A DNA stretch of 64,000 nucleotides, from the NCBI GenBank assembly GCA_036496585.1, contig DASXLB010000010.1:23956-87955 (forward strand). The letters run 5' to 3'. This stretch comes from Vicinamibacterales bacterium. Lineage in GTDB: Bacteria > Acidobacteriota > Vicinamibacteria > Vicinamibacterales > 2-12-FULL-66-21. The notes beneath the pieces were generated by a model, which saw only the letters and a list, made by a program, of their open reading frames with translations, was not told where the DNA came from and made no database searches. A program made the position numbers and the translations under genes. How positions within the stretch are numbered: the first letter of the stretch is position 1; each line of letters starts with the position of its first letter. Shown one piece after another: positions 16,694-24,023 of the stretch.

Positions 16694-19243
16694 ATGCCGC
16701 ACCCGGTTACCCTGATCGCTGCGCTCCTGATCAGTGTCGCCGGGCTCTCTGGTCAACCGGACGGCACCCTCCGGGGCGTGGTCCGTGACCAGACCGGCGC
16801 CGTCCTCCCCAACGCCGCCGTCGAGCTGCTCGACGCGGCCGGGGCGACCGTCGCCACCGCTTCCACTGACGCCGCCGGCGCCTTCCGGTTCGACCGGTTG
16901 CCGCGCGCCTCCTACGTCGTTCGCGCGCGCTTCGAGGGATTCAAGCCCGGTGCCGTCCAGGCGCGCTTGGGGGGCACCCGTCCGCCCGCCCCGCTGGCGA
17001 TCACTCTCGAGCTGGCCTCGGTGCCCCAGGAAGTCTCCGTCAACGCCGGCGACGATGTGATTGCCGCCTCCGCCGCCAGGAATCGCGACGCGGTCGGCGT
17101 GACGGACTCGGACATCCGCGACATCCCCGTCTTCGACCGCGACGTCGTCGCGACGCTGTCGCGCTTTCTGGACGCGTCGTCGCTCGGTAGCGGCGGCGCG
17201 ACGCTCGTCGTCGACGGCATGGAGGCACGCACCATCGGCGTTTCGCCGTCGGCCATCCAGTCGATCAAGATCAACCAGGATCCGTACTCGTCGGAGTTTC
17301 CGCGTCCCGGCCGCGGCCGGATCGAGGTGGTGACCAAGGCCGGCGCCGACGCCTATCACGGGTCGTTCGACTTCACGTTCCGCGACTCGGCGCTCAACGC
17401 GCGCGACCCGTTCGCGCCGACGACGCCGCCCGAGCAGCGGCGCATCTATGAAGGCGTGCTGGGCGGCCCCGTGGCCGACGGTAGGCACAGCTCGTTCCTG
17501 TTCACCATTGAGCGCCGCGCGCTCGACCTGCAGTCGATCGTCTACGCGGCGGGACCCGCCGGCTTGATCAACCAGATCGTCGCCGCCCCCACGACCGGCA
17601 CTGAAGTGTCGGGATCGCTCAATCATCAGCAGGGCAAGAACAACACGTTCTTCGCGCGGGTCACCGCCGAGGTGAACGACGGTCGCAATCAAAGCGTCGG
17701 CGGCACGACGCTCGCCGAGGCCGGCACCAACGACCACGGCGACGAAGAGCAGGTGATTATCGGCGCACGTTCGATCATCACACCGCGGCTGCTGAACGAG
17801 TTCCGGTGGCTGCTTGGCCGCGAGATCACCTCGACCGCCAGCCTCAATCCCGCGGCGCGGATCACGGTGCTCGATGCCTTCACCGGCGGCGGCGCCCAGG
17901 CGGACCAGAGCACGTCGGAGTATCACTTCAACCTCACCGAAAGCCTGACGTATCTGCACGGCCGGCATCTCATCAAGGGGGGCTTCGCCATTCCCGATTT
18001 CAGCCGCCGCGGCTACGACGATCGAACCAATCGGACCGGGACGTTCACGTTCTCGAGCCTCGACGACTACAGCCGAGGCGTGCCGCTGTCGTTCGTGCAG
18101 CAGCGCGGCGACGGCAACCTGGCGTTCCTGCAGAAGGTGTTCGGGGCATTCGTCCAGGATCAAATCACGGTCGGCGACCGCTTCTCCGTGACGCCGGGCC
18201 TGCGCTACGACTGGCAGAACATATTTACCGACAACAACAACGTCGCGCCGCGCCTGTCGGCGGCTCTTGCCCTGGACAAGAAGACGGCCCTGCGCGGCGG
18301 CGCCGGCATCTTCTACGACCGCGCCGGCGACAGCGCCATCCACGAGGTGCTGCGCTCGCGCGAGAACCGGCTGCAGCGCTACATCATCGTCGACCCCGCC
18401 TACCCTGATCCGTTCGCGGGCGTCAGCGCCGACGGGACGCCGCCGAGCATCGTCACGCTCGCGCCGGGCCTCCGCACGCCCTACACCGTTCAGTTCGGTG
18501 GCGGCGTCGAGCGGCAGCTGCGCAAGGGCAGCAGCCTCGCCGTCACCTATCTCGGGTCGCGCGGCGTGGACTTGTTCCGCTCGCGTGACGTCAACGCGCC
18601 GCCGCCGCCGTCGTATCTGGCGCGGCCGGATCCGTCGCTCGGCCAGGTGCGCCAGATCGAATCGACCGGGCGGCAGACGGTGCACTCGCTGCAGGTCCTG
18701 GCCAGCGGACGCCTGCTGCCGCGGCTGCAGGGCAACCTGCAGTACACGTTCTCGTCGGCCCACAACGACACCAGCGGCATCAACGCGCTGCCGGCGAACA
18801 ACTACGATCTCCCCGGCGAATACGGCCGCGCCGATTTCGATCAGCGGCATCACCTGGAAGGCCTGCTCCAGGTCAAGGGCGGCGACTGGCTGCATCTCGG
18901 CATCGCCGTCTCGCTGCTCTCGGGGCGTCCGTACTCGCTGCGCACCGGGACCGATCCGTTCAGCACCGGCCAGACCAACGCGCGGCCGTCCGGCGTCGGC
19001 CGCAACACGCTCGACGGACCGGGCTACGCATCGGTCGACGTCAAGTGGACGCGCGAGTTCGCGCTGACCGGGAAGAAGGGGGACGACGCGCCGGCCTGGT
19101 CGGTCGGCGTCTCCGCCTTCAACATCCTCAACCACGTCAACTACGTCGGCTACGTCGGCACCCTGACGTCGCCGCTGTTCGGCCAGCCGATCGCCGCGCA
19201 GCCGCCGCGCCGCATTCAACTGTCAGCGGAATTCCACTTCTGA
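16694..19243 (+). CDS. TonB-dependent receptor with carboxypeptidase-regulatory-like domain
   Basis: 849 residues from ATG 16694. A Sec signal (VTLIAALLISVAGLSGQ) is followed by a carboxypeptidase-regulatory-like beta sandwich (residues ~25-110; GTLRGVVRDQTGAVLPNAAV), a plug-like domain (about 115-230) and a ~600-residue beta-barrel ending in Phe (IQLSAEFHF), the expected signal for outer-membrane insertion. Such receptors are abundant in Acidobacteriota and Bacteroidota and take up large substrates such as sugars, peptides or chelates; the ligand is unknown. It heads a run of five plus-strand genes including a two-component system. Confidence 0.85.
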   Translation: MPHPVTLIAALLISVAGLSGQPDGTLRGVVRDQTGAVLPNAAVELLDAAGATVATASTDAAGAFRFDRLPRASYVVRARFEGFKPGAVQARLGGTRPPAPLAITLELASVPQEVSVNAGDDVIAASAARNRDAVGVTDSDIRDIPVFDRDVVATLSRFLDASSLGSGGATLVVDGMEARTIGVSPSAIQSIKINQDPYSSEFPRPGRGRIEVVTKAGADAYHGSFDFTFRDSALNARDPFAPTTPPEQRRIYEGVLGGPVADGRHSSFLFTIERRALDLQSIVYAAGPAGLINQIVAAPTTGTEVSGSLNHQQGKNNTFFARVTAEVNDGRNQSVGGTTLAEAGTNDHGDEEQVIIGARSIITPRLLNEFRWLLGREITSTASLNPAARITVLDAFTGGGAQADQSTSEYHFNLTESLTYLHGRHLIKGGFAIPDFSRRGYDDRTNRTGTFTFSSLDDYSRGVPLSFVQQRGDGNLAFLQKVFGAFVQDQITVGDRFSVTPGLRYDWQNIFTDNNNVAPRLSAALALDKKTALRGGAGIFYDRAGDSAIHEVLRSRENRLQRYIIVDPAYPDPFAGVSADGTPPSIVTLAPGLRTPYTVQFGGGVERQLRKGSSLAVTYLGSRGVDLFRSRDVNAPPPPSYLARPDPSLGQVRQIESTGRQTVHSLQVLASGRLLPRLQGNLQYTFSSAHNDTSGINALPANNYDLPGEYGRADFDQRHHLEGLLQVKGGDWLHLGIAVSLLSGRPYSLRTGTDPFSTGQTNARPSGVGRNTLDGPGYASVDVKWTREFALTGKKGDDAPAWSVGVSAFNILNHVNYVGYVGTLTSPLFGQPIAAQPPRRIQLSAEFHF

Positions 19244-19259
19244 GCAGAGGAGCAGAGAA

Positions 19260-19739
19260 ATGACACCGAAGTTCGCGGTTGTCGCCGCCGTGGCGGCGCT
19301 GTTGCTGGGGCATGGCCTCGCGATCGAGGCACAGGCGCCGCCGCCGAAGGCCAGGCCCGCCGCCAAGATCGATCTGTCGAAGTACCCGGCTCCGGTTCGC
19401 GCCACCATCGAGGCGGAGACGAAGAGCGCGACGCTGAAGGGCGTCTCGAAGGAAACGGAGAAGGGCCAGACGCAGTATGAGGTCGAGACGATCGTCAACG
19501 GCAAATCTCGCGATCTGCTCGTCGACCCGGCCGGCAAGGTGATCGAGGTCGAAGAGGAGATCGCGATCGGCTCCGCGCCGGCGCCGGTACAGGACACCCT
19601 GAAGCAGAAGGGGACCGTGCTCAAGCTGGAGAGCGTCTCCCGCGACGGTGTGACCTCCTACGAAGCGTCGGTCAGGGACAAGAGCGGCAAGAAGACGTCG
19701 GTGACGCTCGACGCCCAGGGCAAGCCCGCGAAGGGTTAA
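19260..19739 (+). CDS. Secreted PepSY-like protein
   Basis: 159 residues with a Sec signal (MTPKFAVVAAVAALLLGHGLAIEA). Two similar ~60-residue units follow (YPAPVRATIEAETKSATLKG... and APAPVQDTLKQKGTVLKLES...), each with the alpha-beta pattern and YEV/YEA strand of PepSY-like domains. PepSY domains are often periplasmic regulators of proteases or sensors. An AGAGGAG ribosome site lies just before the ATG, and the response regulator gene starts 9 bp after the stop, so it may modulate the adjacent sensor kinase; that link is inference. Confidence 0.62.
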   Translation: MTPKFAVVAAVAALLLGHGLAIEAQAPPPKARPAAKIDLSKYPAPVRATIEAETKSATLKGVSKETEKGQTQYEVETIVNGKSRDLLVDPAGKVIEVEEEIAIGSAPAPVQDTLKQKGTVLKLESVSRDGVTSYEASVRDKSGKKTSVTLDAQGKPAKG

Positions 19740-19748
19740 GCTGCACCC

Positions 19749-20417
19749 ATGCGCATCCTGCTCGTCGAAGACGAACCGAGCGCGGCGCGCTTCATCGCCA
19801 AGGGGTTGCGGGAGGCCACCTACGCCGTCGACGTAGCCGCCGACGGCACCTCGGCGGCGATGCAGTGTCAGCAGAACGACTACGACGCCGTCGTGCTCGA
19901 CGTCATGCTGCCGGGCCGCGACGGCCTGTCGGTATGCCGCGAGCTGCGCGCGTCAGGCTCCGACGTGCCGGTGCTAATGCTCACCGCCCGCGACGCGATC
20001 GAGGCGCGCGTCGAGGGGCTCGATGCCGGCGCCGACGACTACCTGACCAAGCCGTTCGACTTTCGTGAGCTGCTGGCGCGGCTGCGCGCGCTGACCCGCC
20101 GCGATCGGCGGCCGCTCGCGCCCGCCCGTCTCGAGGCAGGCGACATCGCCATCGACCTGCCGGCCCGGCGCGTCTTCCGGCGAGGCGAGGAGATCTCGCT
20201 CACCAGCCGCGAGTACGCGCTGCTCGAATACCTGGCGCGCCACGTCGGCGAAGTGGTCGGCCGCGCCGACATCGCCGAGCACGTCTGGGACGAGCACTAC
20301 GATCCGTTCTCCAACGTCGTCGACGTCTACATCCAGCGGCTCCGCCGCAAGCTCGACGAGCCCGGAACGACGTCGGCGATCCGGACGCGCCGCGGCCAGG
20401 GCTATCAGCTGCTCTGA
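19749..20417 (+). CDS. OmpR-family response regulator
   Basis: 222 residues. The receiver domain (1-115) has the acidic pair VEDEP, phospho-acceptor Asp in VVLDVMLPGRDG and the conserved Lys in YLTKPFD. A winged-helix DNA-binding domain (125-220) contains the typical LTSREYALLEYLARHVGEVV and VDVYIQRLRRKLD motifs. It is paired with the histidine kinase encoded 4 bp downstream and probably controls this receptor/PepSY operon or an envelope response. Confidence 0.95.
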   Translation: MRILLVEDEPSAARFIAKGLREATYAVDVAADGTSAAMQCQQNDYDAVVLDVMLPGRDGLSVCRELRASGSDVPVLMLTARDAIEARVEGLDAGADDYLTKPFDFRELLARLRALTRRDRRPLAPARLEAGDIAIDLPARRVFRRGEEISLTSREYALLEYLARHVGEVVGRADIAEHVWDEHYDPFSNVVDVYIQRLRRKLDEPGTTSAIRTRRGQGYQLL

Positions 20418-20421
20418 CGCC

Positions 20422-21777
20422 ATGGCGATCTCGCTGCGCACCCGGCTGACGTTGTGGTATTCGGCGCTGCTGCTGCTGGCGCTCGTCCTGTTCACCGCCA
20501 CCGTGCTGTGGCTGCACTGGCGCCTGATGGTGCGGCAGGCGGACGACTCGCTGCGCGCGCTTGCGATCGCCGCCGTCAACGTCGTCGACGCCGAGCTGGC
20601 CGAGCACGCGACGCTCGACGAGGCGGCGCACGAGATGGTCGGCGTGGTCCGCCAGCGAAACTACGAGGCCGCGGTGCTCGACGCCGGCGGCACGAAGCTG
20701 GTGGGAGGCGTCGGCAGCTGGCTGGTCCCGGCCTTTCAGCAGCCGGGCGCAGGGGTCCGCACGGTGACGGGGTCGGACGGCCATCCCTGGCGCGTGATGG
20801 TCCGCGCCGGAGGATCGGACGGCGCGCATTTCAGCGTGGTCATCGCAGCGCCGCTCAGCGAGATCGAAGAGCAGTGGCGGGCGCTCGTCAAGGCTTGCGC
20901 GCTCGGCGTGCCGTTCGTCATGCTGATCGCCGCGGCCGGCGGCTGGTGGCTGGGCCGGCGCGGCCTGCGGCCGCTCGAGGCGATCGCGCACCAGGCGCGT
21001 GACATCACCGGGCGGACGCCGGACAACCGGCTCGCCGTCCCGGACGCCGGTCCTGAACTGGACGCCGTCGCGAGCTCCTTCAACCTCGTTCTCGATCGGC
21101 TCGGCCTGGCGCTGGCGACGCAGCGCCGGTTCATGGCGGACGCGTCGCACGAGCTGCGCACGCCGGTGTCGATCCTGCGCACCGTCGCCGACGTCACCTT
21201 GAGTCAGCCGCGGCGCGAGGACGCCGAGTACCGTGACGCGCTCGCCGTCGTCGGGCAGCAGACGACGCGGCTGGCGCGGCTCGTCGACGACATGCTGGTG
21301 CTGGCGCGCGCCGATGCCGGTGGTTATCCGATCGTCCGCGCCGAGGTCGATCTCGACGCGGTCGTGCTCGACTGCGTCCGTGAATTCGCCGCGACCGCCG
21401 CCGCCAAGAGCATTCGTCTCGCCTCGCAGGCGCAGCCGGTCAGCGTGGTCGTCGACGAGACGCTGCTGCGGCGGCTGATCGGCAACCTGCTGAGCAATGC
21501 GATCGCCTACACGCCGAGCGGTGGTAGCGTCGAGGTCGCCGTCGTCGAGGCGCGCCGCGGCGTCAGCATCCGCGTCACCGACAGCGGCCCCGGCATCCCG
21601 CCCGCGGATCGCGAGCGCATCTTCGAGCGGTTCGTGCGTCTCGATCCGGCCCGCGCCGCCGGCGGCGCCGGTCTCGGACTGGCGATCGCCCGCTGGATCG
21701 CCGAGGCGCACGGCGGGCAGCTCGAGCTGCTGAAGAGCGACGCCCGGGGCAGCGTGTTCGCGGCAACGATTCCATGA
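20422..21777 (+). CDS. Sensor histidine kinase
   Basis: 451 residues. Two membrane segments (about 12-34 and 162-180) flank a ~130-residue periplasmic sensor domain. Then come HAMP, the HisKA H-box (FMADASHELRTPVSILR, His near 242), N-box NLLSNAIAYTPSGG, G1 VTDSGPGIPP, F region and G2 GGAGLGLAIARW. All catalytic motifs are present. It forms a pair with the preceding OmpR-type regulator. The periplasmic domain may sense a signal connected with the PepSY protein or the TonB receptor ligand, by context only. Confidence 0.95.
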   Translation: MAISLRTRLTLWYSALLLLALVLFTATVLWLHWRLMVRQADDSLRALAIAAVNVVDAELAEHATLDEAAHEMVGVVRQRNYEAAVLDAGGTKLVGGVGSWLVPAFQQPGAGVRTVTGSDGHPWRVMVRAGGSDGAHFSVVIAAPLSEIEEQWRALVKACALGVPFVMLIAAAGGWWLGRRGLRPLEAIAHQARDITGRTPDNRLAVPDAGPELDAVASSFNLVLDRLGLALATQRRFMADASHELRTPVSILRTVADVTLSQPRREDAEYRDALAVVGQQTTRLARLVDDMLVLARADAGGYPIVRAEVDLDAVVLDCVREFAATAAAKSIRLASQAQPVSVVVDETLLRRLIGNLLSNAIAYTPSGGSVEVAVVEARRGVSIRVTDSGPGIPPADRERIFERFVRLDPARAAGGAGLGLAIARWIAEAHGGQLELLKSDARGSVFAATIP

Positions 21778-21795
21778 TGATGAAGGAGCATTGAG

Positions 21796-22926
21796 ATGGC
21801 ACGATTCGCAGGCGTCGTAACACTCGCAGTGGCATGGGCGGTGGCGGGCGCTTTCGCTCAGCCGTCTGGCGACGGACCGTACAAAGTACTGAAGACCGCC
21901 AGGGTCGGCGGCGAAGGCGGCTGGGACTACATCTATGCGGATTCCGCAGGCCGTCGTCTCTACATCCCGCGTGGCGCGCGACCTGAAGTGCCGGCCACCG
22001 ACACGACACCGGCGGTGCCGGCGGCGGTCGCGCGGATTGCCGCCTACAACCTCGACACGCTCGAGAAGGCCGGCGAGATCCCCGACACGGGCGGCAACGG
22101 TGTCGCCGTCTGCCCGAACACCGGCCACGGATTCTCGAGCAGCCGGCCAGCCATCTCGATGTTCGACACGAAGACGCTGACGCTGATCAAGAAGATCGAC
22201 ATCCCGGAGGGCTTCGGTCCGGATGGTATCTATTGCGACAGCTTCAACGATCGCGCCTACGTCTTCAGCCATCCCACCAAGAACGCGCTGGTCATCGACG
22301 CGAAGGACGGCACCGTCGCCGGCACGATTGATCTGGGTGGCACGCCGGAGCAGGCTGTCTCCGACGGCAAGGGCACGCTTTACGTCGTCATGCAGGCCGA
22401 GTCGAACGTGGCCGTCGTGGACGTGAAGGCGATGAAAACCACCGCCCACTACGATTTCGCGGAAAAGGGCGGGCGCTGTAACGGCTTGGCGCTCGACGCG
22501 AAGAACGGCGTGCTCTTCGTCGCCTGTGGCAATTCGTCGATGACGCCGGCGCAGGGACAGGCGCCGCAGCCGACGATGGTGATCCTGAGCGCGAAGGACG
22601 GCAGAATCCTCGCGACGCTGCCGCTCGCCGGCGGATCCGATGGCGCCGTTTTCAATCCCGACACGATGGAAGCGTTCAGCACGCACGGCAACGGCACGCT
22701 CACCGTCGTCAAGGAGAAGAGCCCGACGGCGTTCGAGGTCGAGCAGAACCTTCAGACGATGAATGGCGCGCGCACGATCACGCTCGACACGAAGACCGGC
22801 CACGTCTTTGCGATGGCCGACGAACGCGGCCCGGCGCCGCCGCCCGCCCCGGGCACTCCCGCGGGACGCGGCGGACGCGCGCCGGCGATTCCGGGCTCGT
22901 TCACGATCCTGATGATCGGTAAATGA
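21796..22926 (+). CDS. Secreted YncE-like beta-propeller protein (copy 1)
   Basis: 376 residues with a Sec signal (MARFAGVVTLAVAWAVAGAFAQ). The body has repeated propeller blades such as DTKTLTLIKKIDIPEG and DAKDGTVAGTIDLGG, as in YncE/YVTN-type propellers. A signature YIYADSAGRRLYIPRG follows the start of the mature part. It begins 18 bp after the kinase stop and ends tail to tail with a homologous gene (22975-23964). The function is unknown; such propellers may bind ligands or act as enzymes. Confidence 0.8.
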   Translation: MARFAGVVTLAVAWAVAGAFAQPSGDGPYKVLKTARVGGEGGWDYIYADSAGRRLYIPRGARPEVPATDTTPAVPAAVARIAAYNLDTLEKAGEIPDTGGNGVAVCPNTGHGFSSSRPAISMFDTKTLTLIKKIDIPEGFGPDGIYCDSFNDRAYVFSHPTKNALVIDAKDGTVAGTIDLGGTPEQAVSDGKGTLYVVMQAESNVAVVDVKAMKTTAHYDFAEKGGRCNGLALDAKNGVLFVACGNSSMTPAQGQAPQPTMVILSAKDGRILATLPLAGGSDGAVFNPDTMEAFSTHGNGTLTVVKEKSPTAFEVEQNLQTMNGARTITLDTKTGHVFAMADERGPAPPPAPGTPAGRGGRAPAIPGSFTILMIGK

Positions 22927-22932
22927 CGCCGT

Positions 22933-22969
22933 CGGCGCCCCCCGGCATCCTCTTCGTCGAGGGGCGCCG
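22933..22969. terminator. Bidirectional hairpin between convergent propeller genes
   Basis: Arms CGGCGCCCC (22933-22941) and GGGGCGCCG (22961-22969) form a 9-bp stem with a 19-base loop in the 48-bp gap between the two stops. It could end both transcripts. Confidence 0.5.
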
Positions 22970-22974
22970 CCCGT

Positions 22975-23964
22975 TCACTTCGCGACGACCAGCAGGCTGA
23001 ACGACCCGGCCTGCATCGGCCCGCGGCCGCGGCCGCTGGCCGGCGCCGGACCGAAATTCGCTGCCGCCAGGAAGATCTGGTGCGTCGTCGGGTCGAGACC
23101 CATGTTGCGCGAGCCGGGCTGCGTCGTCAGCGTCTGCGTCACGCTGTAGGTGTCGGGCGTGTCCTGGTGGATGACCGTCAACGTGCCTTCGCCGTTCGAC
23201 GCAAAGGCTTCGCCCGAGGTGGGATCGTAGCCGGCGCCGTCGACGCCGGTCCCGATCGCCGGGGTCGCGACGACTTTGCCTGCCTGGTAATCCGACACCG
23301 CCATCACGCCGCTGCGGCAGCCGCTGAAGAGACGATGGTTCTTCGTGTCGATCGCCATCGACACGGGGTTCTTGCACGGCGCCGTCGGCCACTTGCGCAG
23401 GACTTTCGCCGCTTTGGCGTCCACCTCGACGACTTCGCCGGTGTCGGTCAGGTTGATGTAAATCCGGCCGTCACCCGCCGACGCCCCATATTCAGGCTTG
23501 CCGCCGAGATCCAGGTTGGTGATCAACGTGCCGGCCTTGGGATCGACGACGGTCGTGGAGTGCGCGTCCCCGTTGAACGAGAAGACGCGATGCGACGCCT
23601 CGTCGTAGATGATCGCGTCGGCGTCTTCAGCCGCCGGGATCGTCCCGAGCGTCTTGTAGGTCTTCAGGTCGAACATCACGATCGCCTTGCCTTGGCCCGC
23701 GGTGGCGAAGCCGTGCCCGTCCGAGGCGACGATGGCGGTGCCGTGCGCCCCTTTGATGCCGGTCACTTCTCCCAGAAGTTTGCCGTCGCGTTGGTCGACG
23801 ACCATCACGCGGTCACTGCGGCCGATGAAGAGGCGGTGACTCGGCGGGTCTGGCACGATGTAGTCCCAGCCGCCGTCGCCGCCGACGGGAAAAGTCTGCG
23901 TGATCTTGTAGGGGCCTTGTGCGGCGACGGCCGCCAGGGCCAGGACGAGTGGGATCGCTTTCAT
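22975..23964 (-). CDS. Secreted YncE-like beta-propeller protein (copy 2)
   Basis: 329 residues with a signal peptide (MKAIPLVLALAAVAAQ). The mature start GPYKITQTFPVGGDGGWDYI is clearly related to GPYKVLKTARVGGEGGWDYI in the neighbouring gene, so the two are paralogues arranged as an inverted pair. Blades such as DLKTYKTLGTIPAAEDADAI and VDAKAAKVLRKWPTAPC are typical of YVTN/YncE propellers. It has its own start on the minus strand, 59 bp downstream of the ADOP permease stop. Confidence 0.8.
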   Translation of the reverse strand: MKAIPLVLALAAVAAQGPYKITQTFPVGGDGGWDYIVPDPPSHRLFIGRSDRVMVVDQRDGKLLGEVTGIKGAHGTAIVASDGHGFATAGQGKAIVMFDLKTYKTLGTIPAAEDADAIIYDEASHRVFSFNGDAHSTTVVDPKAGTLITNLDLGGKPEYGASAGDGRIYINLTDTGEVVEVDAKAAKVLRKWPTAPCKNPVSMAIDTKNHRLFSGCRSGVMAVSDYQAGKVVATPAIGTGVDGAGYDPTSGEAFASNGEGTLTVIHQDTPDTYSVTQTLTTQPGSRNMGLDPTTHQIFLAAANFGPAPASGRGRGPMQAGSFSLLVVAK

Positions 23965-24023
23965 GTCGTCTCCTTGTTCCCGCTATCGTGAAAGAAGCGA
24001 GATGACAGGAGGATGAATGAGCG

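Noticed and set aside
16658-19219. 853-codon minus-strand open frame opposite the TonB receptor
   Set aside because: Shadow frame of Arg-rich composition; the plus-strand receptor has a signal peptide, beta-barrel features and a C-terminal Phe.
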